Origin: Cristatella mucedo
Taxonomy: Eukaryota; Bryozoa; Phylactolaemata; Cristatellidae
NCBI GenBank assembly: GCA_009760855.2
Contig: WPIO01000048.1
Coordinates: 3,006,001-3,070,000, forward strand
Reading direction: 5' to 3'
Length of the DNA stretch: 64,000 bases
Below, in pieces: positions 12,386 through 59,800 of the stretch. A model generated the notes under the pieces. That model did no database searches, was not told where the DNA came from, and saw only the letters and a list, made by a program, of their open reading frames with translations. The position numbers were made by a program, and so were the translations under genes. Numbering within the stretch: position 1 is the stretch's first letter; each line of letters begins with the position of its first letter.

Positions 12386-15300
12386 TCTCAGCTCACGGAT
12401 CTTGAGAGATGCCTGCGTTCACTCTTGTGGTGAATGCTCGCACTCGGGCCCCTAGGAAATCTCCTGACGTCACAAATTGCGTGCGGCCAAACGGGAAACC
12501 GTCGGCAAGTCTTGTAATTAAAACTCCCATTTATTCTAAGAAAAAAAACAACCTAAAGACACCCATTGGGGTGGGTGGTGGTGCCCGGCCGGCGCCGTTG
12601 ACGTTCGAGGTGCAAATAGGTCATCAACAGCCAGAAGGAGCGTTTACTAGCTGAATACTGATGTGGATGCAAAAAACCTATTCCGAAAGTAAAGACACTG
12701 TATTTATATTGCATTCAAAGCATTTTCACCACACTCCATCAACGCGAAGCCCAGATAAGGAACTAAAGCGGCGTATTTCTTCGGGTGTCGTCTGCATTCC
12801 ACGCCCCGTAGGCCACTGCAAAGCGTCGATCGTTTGACATCCGCTGTCTCGGCGACGCGGAGACGGAACGTGGCGAAAGTTTTCAGGAGGCCTGTAAATG
12901 CACTGTCTGTACATGGGAAATATTTTTTGACTACCAAAGTGTAATAATAGTGTAATATATATTAGACTAATGGTGCAATATGAACGCCGGACTTCGCGGC
13001 AAACGACGTGCAAATCTAACAACCATTAATGTGAGAGCCTGTTAGTAACTAAGAAAACGTTAGCAATGACAGATAATAAGAAGCTTAGCACTTGTCTCCT
13101 CTAACGATTTAGAAAGGGGCCCACTATCGAGTTTACCGCTGAGCGACAGGCAGCAGATGACACAAATATTTTGGCAGGAAGCCCCTTTGTCGGCCTTCTT
13201 TCAGTGGAATGAGCCAGCTCTTCGCTGGTCTCGTAGGACGACCGGGAACTCCTAGAAGAGACTCTATACCTCCCACGGGCCATCACCTTGCCTTTGCCCA
13301 CTCCCCTCTATAGAATAGGATAGCTCTCTGACGGCCGCCCAGCCATCCACCGACGCCACCCGGCAGCCAGCCGCTGGCCCGCTTGAAGAACCGATCAAAA
13401 TCAGTCGTGTAAAGCGATCAGTTCATCCCAGCGGACCGTCGCTGCACTGCAGCTCCTTGAAGGTGAAGAATGGAGCTGCAGGATCCGAGAGTCAGAAGGG
13501 GTTGCGGAATTGAATCCCTCGCGCAATGAATAGTCCTATTCTTACCTCTAGTCCCCCTCAAATCAGCAGAGATGGCTTCAGAAAGACGATTGTTGCCAAT
13601 ATGCCTCTGTGAGCCTTGCCTCCGAGTTCTTGTCTCATGGGAATTGTTTGACAAGCGCGCACACATCACTAATTCCTGTGAGGGAAAAGCATGCTTTCAC
13701 CTACTTGGCTCTTCCAACATTTTGTTTCGCAAGCAGCCACCACCGACGCGATTCCACATGTTGGGGAGACTCTTACTATCCTTCTTTCTAAGAAATGGGA
13801 TTTCCCTGTAATTATAGCGTACTCAATAGGTCCAAAAGACTTGCACAATAGATCCTAAGCGCAGGCTGTGCCTATATTAGCGGGTGGTTTTTTCATCATT
13901 CTATTGCGTGCACTTGTGTCTGCGTTTTTTTCTGCATCCGTTCTGGCCTGGAATAAATTCCAGCGTCCTTAGAACCAAACGAAAACCTCAAAAACATTGC
14001 AGAGCCTTACGACATCAAATCCAAGACATGCTAGTAGGAAGTAGGATCGGGACGAAATATGTGTTTTAAATTCTTCTTACTACCACCTCAGTTTGCCTCG
14101 TTAGTTCGAAAAACTAGCGAAATGCTCTTGTGGGTTTTCAAGAAAGCTTCAAGGAAACTACTGCGTGTTTCCAGGGATGCTTTTTGGTGGTAAAACTATG
14201 AGCACATTACAAAATAAAATGTAATTTGTGGTTCCCAAATATTCCCGTCTAAAAAAAGGCATCTCAAAGAAGGCTGACTCAGCACTCCTTTAGCAAAGTT
14301 TAGAATGTGAGACATCCTGTTTTGAGCAAGCACTGGCATAGGCTAGATATGATTCCAGATTAAGCAATGTATTTATTGCGTAGCTATTAAAACAAACCAT
14401 TCAGATAGTAATTTTTAAACAATAACAACTTGCTTATCAGAAAGCACTGTCGGGCTGTAATTTTTTTCATCGCTCGTCGATTTCTTGCGCAGTCTCTATC
14501 TATGTCAGATCTATGGCTTCGGTGTGGAAAAATGGCCAGGTTCAACCCCTTGGTTGTTACTCAAGAAATGTCTAACATGGCCTTTCAGATGCATTTATAT
14601 ATAGTGGATACTTGTCGTATCTTGAAATCTTACTTGGCAGTGTTCTGGCTAAGGTGCAAGATAATCTCTTTTGAAGATGGTTGCTATGTTAATCTTGTCT
14701 TCTAGTGAAACTCTATTCAGACAGAAATTAATTGTGGAAGACTATATTTTTTATTCTCTGGATCCATTAATTTTAGATGCCATAATTCTATTGCTGGCGC
14801 AATGCTTGTTCAATGATGGCAAGAAACTCTAGAAATCAGGACAAATCAAAAGTGTAGCAGTGTTTACTGGATCCTTGCCAAAAATGTTTCAACGGAAGAC
14901 GGTTGAATACGTTTCTGAAAATATCACTCGCAGTGAATGGAGATTAATTTGATCCGTTTACATGACATGAGAAACACAAGATTGGCCTGTTAAGGTCGCT
15001 TCTGAAGCAAGGTGTGCATTTTAGAAACAGCATCATGACTGTGCTGGATACTTCTCAGCAATGGTGAGGCTTAAGACTACTAATTTTGCCCGTATACACT
15101 CTGGAGGTCATCCAATTTCAACCGATTGAGCGGTCCAACTTCTAGGAGTATTTTTTACTCCCTTCTAGTAATCTCGAAGAGTACTTTTTTAAATCTGTAG
15201 ATTATAATACAATTCTGGTGTCACTGAAGTCAGCCTAAGCCACAGCCGTTTGCGAAGTTTAGAATGAAATTCACTACCATTTGGGCGGGCCACAAAAAGG

Positions 15301-16853
15301 CTATGAAAAAGGCATTTTAGGCCTATCATATTATTCAAGTCGTCCAAGTGCAGGGATTTGTCATAAAATGTGTACCTTTTGATAAAACCTGGCTTTCGGT
15401 TTTTAAATCGGGGAAAAGGGACATTTCGTTTTTTTCTCTCCTCAATTCCATAACTGCTCTTAACCATAAGGGCTTAGTGAGCATTGCACTTGAAACCTTT
15501 CTGAGCGGACACGAGCCTTTGGTGCGCACGAAGAGTACCTACATTGGCTGGCAACAATTTCTAGCTGATTCGTCTTTTGGCTGTGCATACGTTGTACACC
15601 TCGACTAAATTCAATGTGGCGAGCTCTTAGAAAAAATATGTAGTCTCTGGGGCTCTATAAAGTACTTTACAAAGTTATAAAGGAACGAAACTGTATCATA
15701 TCGTACCGCAGGAGTTAAATCTGCAAAACAGGAGTGGTCGAGCCACTTATCATTACTGCTATCCTTACCGCTCATTACAGCTTTTTGATCCAAATTACTA
15801 ACCGGATGCACGTGTATCACGTGGGCTGTGCTATTCGAATTGTGGTGCATATTTGGTAGGGCATGTCTTCTCTTTTATGTGTCAACTCACTGCTATGTAA
15901 CCCTTCAGTAGACCCCAAAAAGTTTAGAATTTAGAGACTGACATCACCAACGATGTGGAGACGTAATAAATCCTAGGAGAGGCTGAATCCATTACCACTG
16001 CCTCCACCATGAAGACTGCTGCTATGGGCAGTTGCAGCTCTTTGGGAGGCGGCATGGTTGCCATGGTTGCCATGGTTGCCAAGAATTGTTGTTTCCAAGC
16101 AGCAGCACCGCTTTCCATTCCGTCCTCCTAGAGCTGCAGCAACGACAGTATCAAATTCCAACGCAGCTTTGCGAGGAGGTGAAACTTTAGCGTGCAATAA
16201 CTGTCCTTTTCCATAATTCTCCACTGATTTAATTATGGTGACAGACTTTAGACCTGCAGTGTGCATCGAAGAATGCGACATCAAGTTGAATGTGCCACTG
16301 CTGTCCTTCCAGGATATGCTCATTATCGATTAGAGTTTCTGGTAACTGCTTAACAGTAACAGTAAAACAACTGATTTTTCAAAAAAGTCAAAAACTGTGA
16401 ACAACCGTTTTTCAAGCAGTTTTACTTTTTCTAACGAAAATTTATTTTTTTTAAGCATAAAGATACTACAACTGGAGCTCTAATGTTCATTGTGAATATT
16501 AAATAGGTGATGGAAGACAAATATCAACAAATTTATTTTTAATGTGTGATTTTTAGGATAATTTTATAAAATTTGCCAACAGCTAAAATTAAAGTAATTT
16601 TTTCAAAAAATAATTGAGATATTAATTATATTGATCTTCTGGCATCAACATATATTGATGTTATTTTAGCCATGTCTTGAGTTTGGTCATACGCCGCATA
16701 ACGAAAGAATCCAATTACAAAGACAATGCTGGAGAATCACCTCAAAATACATGGAACTAATTTTGAAAACCTGCTGAATGGTGTACATCCAAGGAAAAGC
16801 CCGTGAACAATACGAGAACAAAAATGATTGCCAATTTCTTGGGGTGAAAGAGT
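12386..16853. other. Long unassigned intergenic stretch
   Basis: No host gene recognised. 13100-13600 is moderately GC-rich; 14200-15200 and 16340-16660 are AT-rich. A 9-bp unit (ATGGTTGCC) is tandemly repeated three times near 16051-16080. Reading frames of 60-116 codons occur (e.g. 15189-15467 minus, 15973-16323 minus) without domains I can name. Confidence 0.3.
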
Positions 16854-17210
16854 GTGAAGGAGATTATTACTGATCTGACTACTGGTAGAATATCGATTAG
16901 ACCTACCACTAGAAACAAGCACATATGGCAATTAATCTCATGGAATGGATTAAAACTTCCAGAGAACGAAAGCGATGTGATTAAGCTGGTGTATGATGAT
17001 TATGAAGAAAAGAGAAACAAGACAGTTGCCGACATCAGGGGAAAACTCGAGAGAGGAGTCAAGTTTAGTACGGTTGTGGACGATGAATACACGATTCACA
17101 GAGGACGTCGATTCTTCGGAGTCAACGTTCATGATAGCGGCGAAAAAACAACAATAAAGACGGGTCTTGTTTGTGACCAGGAAAGTAGTTAACTTGAAAT
17201 TAAACCATTG
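16854..17210 (+). mobile_element. hAT-like transposase relic
   Basis: A 112-codon plus-strand frame containing KRNKTVADIRGKLERG and then FSTVVDDEYTIHRGRRFFGVNVHD. The pattern hydrophobic-D-E-(Y/W)-T-S...RR(Y/F)..(I/V)N(V/L)H is typical around the first catalytic Asp of hAT transposases. It is a fragment only; neither the BED finger nor the C-terminal dimerisation region is seen. Confidence 0.5.
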
Positions 17211-17214
17211 CCGA

Positions 17215-18110
17215 TAACAAAACTGACAAATCCGTTTCTTGCGGTTCACATTTAACCAGAAAGAACATCAAATGAATAAAATTAACAAATTCATTTACTC
17301 CGAAGTCATGCAAAATGACCATTCATTAGGGCTCAGAGATTAGTAAGTGTTTTATATTTGTGGCTAAACTGCAGATCGCTTTCTCGGAGGAGACCCAGAA
17401 CATGGTCTCCCATCATTTTTTTTATACCTTACTCGTTAACGATGTTCAAAGCCCACTATATCCTGGTGACAGCGCTTGTCTTGCTCTTCTGAATAAGGTC
17501 CAGGTCCAGTGTTCTTCTTGAATTTTTCAACATAAGCATCAAGTATCTGAGGGACATTCTGCATCATCCCATTTTGGGATAGTTCCTCACCCGACCCGTA
17601 ATCAGCAGCTTCTAGTTTTCAGCCTTGATATTGCCCAAAAAGCTGTCAACCGCTGAAGCGAAACTGCTCCGGGCACCTTTCTTTGTTCTGCTCATCTTCT
17701 CTCGGAGAATTCGTCACAGTCTACGATCCTATTTATCTGTGGACCGATGAAAAAACCAGCTTTGACATTTGCCTCCGACAGCTGCGTAAATACCTTAAAG
17801 CTGCTTGCTCGTTCTCAATAGCCGCGACAAGTTGTTTGAATAGGCCCAGCTTCACGTTCAGCGGCAGCAGCGGCACACTCCTAAGGTCTACCGGTAGCTT
17901 CCACTTGATTGAATCCTCTTTCCAACAGAGAACTCGTTCTACTGTGGCTATCCATGAAATTAGACTTCTGCAGCCTAGATGTCAGAAGTTCAGCATTGGA
18001 CTTGGTAATTAGTAAGACCAAGCGATGTCTTTGATCAGATCGTTGAGGTATCTCTTGGCGGAAAATGTGTCTATCTCTCATCAGCCGTTTCTGTGAAATT
18101 GGAATCGTGA
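17215..18110 (-). mobile_element. Relic of an uncharacterised transposase-like family, copy 1
   Basis: On the minus strand: WKLPVDLRSVPLLPLNVKLG, then QLSEANVKAGFFIGPQI in another frame, then an EKFKKNTGPGPYSEEQ...CHQDI.GFEHR segment. This order (LP.L.IKLG...LSEAK.K.GIFVGPQI...YSEEQGERFHQDI) recurs in multi-copy predicted proteins of arthropods, molluscs and cnidarians that I know as transposon-derived without a firm superfamily name. Stops and frame shifts are frequent. Confidence 0.6.
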
Positions 18111-18524
18111 TATGAAAAATCGTACTCTCTCTCTCTCCGACTTGCGGAGTTTCCGTAATCGTACTCTCACTCTCCGACTTGCTGCCTCTCCTAAAGATGG
18201 CCAACCGAGATCTCCGGAGGCGCCGGGACGGGGTGTTCAGCTCAGCGTGGTGCTGGGGCAATGGATGACGGAATGCTACAATACACGATGGGAGGCGCCC
18301 GCTCTTGCCAGCTCGACGTTTCCTGTCCGCCATGCACAAATAGCCGTTGCTCGATAGGTCAGCTCCCCCCAAAATTCTTGGGATAGCAAACTTCATAGCT
18401 CTCTTTTCACTCCTTCACCAGCCTGGAAAAACATCAGAGAGTCATGTAAATAAGAAATGATATTCCACGCATCACTCAATTTTGCACAAGAAACTCTACT
18501 GGCGAGCAGCAATCCTTCACCGTA
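18111..18524. other. CT-rich unassigned stretch; possible 5' continuation of the relic
   Basis: Contains an imperfect duplication of TCGTACTCTCxCTCTCCGA at 18120 and 18160. A 171-codon minus frame spans 17881-18396 but is out of register with the transposase-like segments, so it is probably incidental. Confidence 0.3.
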
Positions 18525-18800
18525 CCTTATTATGTAATGTATCTCCGTCTGTAACTCCACAAAGTCATAAAGACCATGTGGGTGTTTCGCAGGAGAGTTT
18601 TGTATAACCCACTCACAACCTAAGCGGCTTTCGGTACGCATTCGGTAGCCTACAGACCTCGTCTCATGCAACAAAGAGAAAGTGGGAAGCATAGCAGAGT
18701 CAGGAGAGCAGTTGAGGTAGTGAGTAGCATAGAAGTAGCAGCTCAGGACCGCTGAAAAAGATGAGCCATAGTCGGCAGTAGGAGAGTAGTTGTCTTAAAT
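18525..18800 (-). mobile_element. LINE family B, 3' end (B2)
   Basis: The 3' terminus on the minus strand reads ...CCACATGGTCTTTATGACTTTGTGG-AGTTACAGACGGAGATACATTACATAA, shared with copies at 32489 and 47604. Upstream is the region encoding the RT C-terminal tail. Confidence 0.8.
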
Positions 18801-19989
18801 CCTGTAAACATTCTAGATTTGTATAAATTGAAAAATTTCCCTTATTACCTGGTATTGTAGAAGAAATTTCCTCTAGGGATCAGTAAAGAATGACCTTACC
18901 TTCGAGAGTTCCCTCGAAATGTTAGCATGTGAAATGAGATGCCCTTTTGTCTTGATCCCCAACAGGCAGGCCGAGGTTTGTGCGCTTTTTCGCTCCACAC
19001 ATCTTTATATACCCTTTCACCGAGTGCGTTGTGGCTGTTGTATTGATAAAATGCATTCGCGTAGCAGAGTGCATCTGCTGGATGCCAGCAACCACTTGAC
19101 ACCAAGGCAATCAATTACGGCTAATCACTACTCTGTAGCTCTTCAATAAAAAAAACTACAATTTTTACCAAATAGCTTTTCAATAACAAAAACTACAATG
19201 TTTGTCAAAGGCATATGTACTGTTAAATTCTATAGATGCCACTCTATAGTATTGTGTCTGCATAACCCTCAATAATTCAGGTAGTAGCACAAAGCATACT
19301 ATGTGTGCGAACCTGACCCGGCACCGTGCCCACCAGGAAAACCGAACACATTCAAACTATCAATGTATTAGCAACAGAAGTATATTTTTCGTGGAGAAAT
19401 AACTGTTTTCTATTTATTTTAGGCATAAGTTATTAGAAAAACACACTTTGTACCAAGGGAAAAATTAATGGATATCTGCTACCTGGTTTAATGATCCACT
19501 CGGGGCCAGCATTCATAATACAAGAAATGAAGCTCGAGTCGCACCCGTAATTTAGGGTTAATAAACAATCATAGGCAATTTAGCTGCCTCAGAGGGATCA
19601 GGTTATGACCTTCTTATGGATTAGGGTAAGTTTATAGGTATCCAATATGTCAATAGGGTGCTTTTCTTGAGGGTAACCTGGCTAGTGATTAACAGCAAAA
19701 GATTCATGACTGCCAAAAATTAATTATTACGTACTAATCATTTCAATTATCCTTGTGCGACTTGTTGTTTCTAATCTAGAAAACCTTTGATTCTTCTTCC
19801 TGCTGCTAATTACCTTTGACGTTTCCTTAAGCTAGCTTCACCTCTCACTTCCCTTGTGTTTCGTGATATTTAGTCTGCCAGGCTACGATTGTTAACCGAG
19901 TACCACTCAAGCTTCTAGTACAATGCCAGAAGGGCTACAGCGTGGCTTCCCTTGGACCGCCAGCTCAGTTTACTCGCTCGTTCGAAAGT
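18801..19989. other. Unassigned, AT-rich
   Basis: No coding sequence or repeat family recognised. Confidence 0.25.
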
Positions 19990-20310
19990 ACGTACCTCTA
20001 ATTAACCTCAAATTTGTTTTAGAGACCGGGCCTTCACTAAATATGAACCTAAAACCTGAAGCCTAAAGCTCACCGCTGAATGACATTAAGTTGTCACCTT
20101 GTGTGAAATTCAGTTTCAAAACACCTCTATTTCTCACAGTATTCTTATGTGAATTATACTTAATAGGTTTCTGCATGCTGCAATCGTGATTAGTCTTAAC
20201 AATTCCTAATTCATATTCCTAATCAGTTAATGTACTTCTTCTCAAGCAAAGTGAGCTGCCTAGAAAGAGATTAAGTTCTATTTTATTAGGGAGCGAACTA
20301 CTCATTCAGT
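19990..20310 (+). mobile_element. L2-like LINE, 3' end fragment (A6)
   Basis: Begins at the equivalent of AACCTCAAATCCTTTGGAGA (the GDRAFSS-coding region) and runs to the tail GTGCCTAGAAAGAGATTAAG-like sequence near 20260-20290. Confidence 0.65.
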
Positions 20311-21477
20311 ATTATATTTTGTGGTTTAACAAAAGGAGTTTGGCGTACACACTCGTAAAATGATGGCATCGGGTTCTTTCATCTGACCATTGGTGTTAAA
20401 TACTGCTGCAAAATAGCAAAGGTTAATGTATACATTCAGTAATAATAATTCTAGGTGTAACACCGCATACTGAAACTAGTTCAGGCAGTTAAAACCACGT
20501 GTTAAAACCAATGTTAATAATAGTTAAAATAGTTAAAACCAATGTTTGATAACTACTAATTGATTTTAACGGATCGAAGCTGTAGCATGATAAGCATATT
20601 CTTCGCTCTCTATTTTAGACTCCAAAGAAAAGCGCCATGCTCTGAACATAGAAGAAGTCATGGTAGATCTAGCTTTGCTTTTAAATCAGTGGATGGGGCA
20701 TCCAACTTAGCAGCTACATGCAATGAAAGAACTATTTCGCAAACATCAGAATGCCAGCTTCAGGTTCTTTAGTGACATACCTGGAGGATTTATTTTCGCA
20801 ACCGTGCGATTGGAAATTATTCTATAGCTAATTGGAGCATGATGCCTATCTAAAAAAAAACATCTGGAACGACATGAGCTGAATTGTCATCCATACATCG
20901 ACGGAATGTGTATCTTTTCTGCACTGCAAATTTGCTCTGACAACAGATTTTGGTTTATAAAACGCTGGACTAACTTCATCTGTATGAATATACCATTGAA
21001 AAATGTATAGATAATTTTCGTGCATGTTATCAGACAATAATTACTTATATATACTGTTGCTCTCATTGTATAAGCTTCCTTGTATTTAGCGATGCAAGAA
21101 AACACATGGTGTATTTCAACGCGAAGAAAAACAACGGCACTAATAGCAGTGGGAAAGTGGGCGGAGCGAAGGAATACTTCAAAAACCCAAATGTATCCCG
21201 GTTAAATGATGGCCTGCTTTGACCAAACGTAATAATACGTAGTAGGTCTGTATGGCACTGGCAATTTAGCTGCATTTATTGAGACGTGCCGTTTGATAAA
21301 ATACGCTATCGAAGATTGCCGTTCTTATAAAGTTTCAATCGCTGCTTGCATTCTCAAACGAGGCTCGTCTGGTTTCGCACACTGCTGGATGCTTGCTTAC
21401 CCCAACTACAGCATTTTAGTGAGACTACGTACAGGTGGGCACACAAAAACCGGTGGCTATTACCACTGCCGGACATA
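20311..21477. other. Unassigned, AT-rich
   Basis: Only short incidental frames; a small TTAAAAC-AATGTT reiteration lies near 20480-20545. Confidence 0.25.
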
Positions 21478-22400
21478 AATAATAATAATAATAATAATAC
21501 ATTTGTATGGTGCCCTCAGAGAACTTGATGTCTTTCAGGCAATTTTACATATGCTGTAAAGGAAGCATGATCGAATGTTTCATGGTAACATGCTCAATGC
21601 CAACAAGCATAACGTGGTTAGTGATAATATACACAGGGTCAGCGTGCAAATACTGTTAGTGGCAGCATGCACAGTGTCGGTACACATAAGCACACAAAGA
21701 AAGATTATCAAGGACCCACTAAATGCTGTGATAAATAGATACGTTTCAGCTTCTTTTTAACTGTCGACAAGTCAGAGGATGTCGTGACATTAGTTGAGAG
21801 AGCGAGCCCCAGGCTTTGGGTGCATACGAACTAAAGGCACGGTGTCCAAATGATTTGAGGTTCGTACGACGTGAAGCTAAACGATTTGAGTCAGACAAGT
21901 GACTGGTCAGACGCCTAGCTAGGTGGGGGAGTAGATCTAATAGGTAGGCTGGAGCCAGAGAATGAAGGAACCTAAAAGTGAGTGAACCAATCTTAAAGTC
22001 GATACACAGCTTTATCAGAGGCCAGTGCAGATTTAGGAGAAGTGGTGTGATGAGGCAACTGCGATGCTCACGACAGACAGGCCTAGCTGCAGAGTTGTGT
22101 ACCAACTGTATGCGTTTGATTGCACTGGTCGGTAGACCACCAAGCAGTGGGTTACAGAAGGCCAGGCAGGATGTCACAAATGCACGGGCCAATTTAGATG
22201 TAGTATTTCTGTGTAAGCAAGCCCGAAATTTAGCAATTTTATGTTGTTGAAATTAGGCAGACTTGACAGTAGAGCTGATGTGGTCGTCTAATGAAAGGTC
22301 ACTTTAGAGCAGGAACCTAGGTTTCGTGCAGATTCAAGGGGAGATACGCTGGCAGAGCCGATTTTGAACGTGAAGTTTCCCCATTTCTGAATCACATTTT
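21478..22400 (-). mobile_element. L2-like LINE copy A7, C-terminal RT and 3' UTR
   Basis: 148 codons open on the minus strand (21746-22192): ARAFVTSCLAFCNPLLGGLP, HNSAARPVCREHRSC, GHRAFSSYAPKAWG. The stem-loop tail and (ATT)n end at 21478-21540. One of the longer intact LINE frames here. Confidence 0.88.
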
Positions 22401-23054
22401 AATAAACAAGCTGGCCACATCTGACAGGTTTACTCGCAGTCCTTGGATGAGATCATCTGGATCGCAGATCAAAGGGCGGCTCTTATCTGATTGAAATATC
22501 TCATTTTCAAGCTCTTTTATAACACCTTACATATAACGGCGTCAGAGTCCAACTTTCCGAAACTCTTAGCAATTGCTGTCAGCCATTCGTGTGGCTCATT
22601 TATCTGCAGACTATTGTTGACTTAGCATTTGTAAGCATACTTTAGGCATGGGCTTCATCAGGTTTGAAAGTCCTAATCAGTCATTTGCATTAGCAGGGAT
22701 TATTGGTGAACGAATGGTTTAGTCAGTTGAGTTACCCAATCTGCTGTTATTCGTGGAATATCAGGTTTATGCCCTGGCATCGTGGATATAAATAGACATA
22801 CGTATTTCAGGGGTTCACAGTGTTTCCCGGGAAGGAGGTTAGCAGCTTGGTGTTTTAGAGTATACCTTTCGATGGCATTTAATGGTGAACATTGTAGCAA
22901 ATCCGGCAATCGATAGCCAAAACCCAAAGCGTGAGAATATGCTTTCAACCTAATAATAAGCATACTACATTTATATATGCTCTCAGAGAACTGAATCTCT
23001 AGGCACTTTGCAGAACCAGGCAAGAACATTCCTGCCGGTCTCATAACAGACATT
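22401..23054. other. Unassigned; isolated minus-strand L2 tail near 22955-23010
   Basis: 22955-23010 carries the inverted tail (CTCTCAGAGAACTGAATCTCTAGGCAC). The remainder is unrecognised. Confidence 0.4.
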
Positions 23055-23159
23055 AGCCCTTTGCATTAGCACACATGACCAATCCAGCCCTCACAGGACC
23101 AATGGCATTCGGCTACATCAGAGAGGTCAGAGACCTTATGTCATGTGCCTAGTGACCTG

Positions 23160-23320
23160 CACAGATTTGAAACAAGTTATTTGTAGGCTCGGCAGCTAGG
23201 CGTAACTGTCGTGAACACTTACATCCTGACATATGCTAATGTTAAGTGCCAAGAAAGAGATTGAGTTCTTTGGGGATGCTTGTAAAATGTATTATCAAAT
23301 TATTATTATATGGCAGTCTA
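23160..23320 (+). mobile_element. L2-like LINE, internally deleted 3' end
   Basis: CGGCAGCTAGGC...CGTGAACACT (AARLVCREH-coding) is joined within 60 bp to the tail AAGTGCCAAGAAAGAGATTGAG, so about 700 bp usually lying between them is missing. Confidence 0.55.
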
Positions 23321-23389
23321 CGTGCAGCAGTACTAATGAAAGAGCAACGGCACCAGTGGTGGTCCATCAAGAACGGCACTAGTAATCCA

Positions 23390-24662
23390 TCAAGGCATAG
23401 TCGTTTATTACAATTAACAATATCCATTACGGTTACTAAAGCCAAAAAGCCAATAAGTAAGTACCGTAGAATATAGGAATGAAAATACACAGCTACAATA
23501 AGGAAGAGCTGTCTTAACTGAGCACACTTAACATGACATGATATGACTGAACTTAACATGGCCTGAATTTGCTGGCTCCTCAGGACCACAATTTCTAGTA
23601 CTACTCCGCAACAGATCGGCAGCATGTGTCAGGACATGGTGCACAAGGCTCACAATGGCACACAAAGTAGTCTAATGGTTCAGAACACAGAAAGCATGCG
23701 AGCGAGAGTATTGGAGAGCCGATCGGCTGCATAGGATCAAATTGAATTGCAGGCGAACATCCGGCTAAACCGCGAGTAGACATGGAAAAGATAGCACGAA
23801 ATGCGATACCGCTAGTGAGGCAGGTGCATGAATACAAATGCTAGCGTGGAGGGTTACTGTAGCTGTATCCGATGAGTTGCAGGAGACAGAAAAACGAGGC
23901 CACATAGGACGAGGAGCACGCCCCTTAGGGCGGGCACACCGGAATGCATCGGTGGCTCGCAGTATCTTCTGACCTGAAAATCCTCTTGCACCATTGTGTA
24001 CCACCAGTGCACCACATCGGTGCACAATGACATAATACACGAGACATCAAACGACGTCAGAGAGCAGATGCACATCGCGTGCTGGGGCACTCACGGATGC
24101 AGTTTCCATGATGGTGCTAATCCCTACCAGCAAAGCATACCGACCTACTGGGCTCAATAAGGTAAGGCGTTGGGCAAACAAAGGCTTAGAATTGAGCAAA
24201 AAAAAGAAGCTACGGGAAAAATCCACGAGCCAGGCACTCGATGCTTCGCATAGAACACCATGGTAACAACAGTGCTCGAAGCTTTCTGGCGACGTCTCCC
24301 GCTGTAACCAAAGTGCACGAAGCCGTCCACAGTAAGTGCGTGCACGATCAAAAGGCAAAAGCACGCTTACAGCTGCACTGCCCACGGATGCAGAGCAAGT
24401 GCACTGGATGAGCAACTATAGGGAATGACATGCCACTGCCGATGCATGCACACTGTGCTGGTGCCGTGCGCAAACACACTTTCTTATGTCTGATGCCGGC
24501 GGCTCACCGAATCAAGGCGAAGCGCGCACTACCAGCTGGTGCCGACAAACGGTCGAACATGCACGAACTTGTGCCTGCGCACATGAACTTGTGCGTGCAT
24601 GCTCGAGCTTGTGCGTGGGCGTGCAGCCGTTGGTGACGTGTGAGACGAGCACAATTGCCGCC
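23390..24662 (-). other. Probable 3' UTR of the E-NTPDase
   Basis: Downstream of the TGA, the first canonical AATAAA I see on the minus strand is at 23404-23409, which would give a 3' UTR of about 1.25 kb. The interval is mixed-composition DNA with no recognised protein or repeat. Confidence 0.3.
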
Positions 24663-59109
<34,447 letters not shown>

Positions 59110-59274
59110 TCTGTAGAGCTGGCAAGGCTGGCAGGGAAGCTAGCCTTCCTCCAAAGGTAGCAGCCTGCCTGTAAGCAGAGTGAGGCAGACGTATACAACT
59201 TAAACTATTTGGGGGTTCACTTGCCTGCGCCACCAGACGCTTACAGCTTGCACATAAAATCAGCACCTACACTT

Positions 59275-59800
59275 GTCTTCCACAATTGCCACGGTATACC
59301 ACTTCTCACCGAACTGCACTGGCTCCCCATCAAGCAGAGCATCGACTTCAAGCATCTGTCAATCACTTGAAGCTCCCGTCATTCTCTTGCTCCAACCTAC
59401 CTATCCTAACTAGTTGCCAAAACAAACAAGCGTCGTCCAATCCAACTGTTCTAACTCGTCGTTTAGCTGTGAGCCCCTAACAAGCTTACAAGCTACAGGA
59501 GACCATGCCTTCAGTTCGTAAGCTCCCAAAGCCCAGATCCCACTACCGTCTGATGTGGCAGAATCACCTGACTCAACGTTTCAAAAAAGCTATAAACCAC
59601 CTCCTTGTAGGATCCGATTTGTCTACTTGTCCTTTCTGTGTGCAATTGCTTGGGGCACTGTGCACGCTATCACAAACCAATTTACATGCTTCCTTTCCAG
59701 CAAAATGTAGTGTTAAAAAGGCGATTTAGTTCTCTTGAGGTACCATAAAAAGGTCATTATTGTCGTTATTTTTATCTTCATTTATATTATTATTATTATT
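59275..59800 (+). mobile_element. L2-like LINE copy A19, C-terminal RT and tail
   Basis: CTGCACTGGCTCCCCATCAAGCAG (LHWLPIKQ) at 59323, CCATGCCTTCAGTTCGTAAGC (AFSS) at 59502, then tail and (ATT)n near 59780. It lies between the two host genes, about 110 bp upstream of the E-NTPDase exon 1 acceptor. Confidence 0.75.

Noticed and set aside
16051-16085. CRISPR-like or functional tandem repeat (ATGGTTGCC units)
   Set aside because: Only three short direct units without spacers in a eukaryotic context; a simple tandem duplication.
17881-18396. 171-codon minus-strand frame
   Set aside because: Out of register with the homologous transposase-like segments in the same place; incidental.
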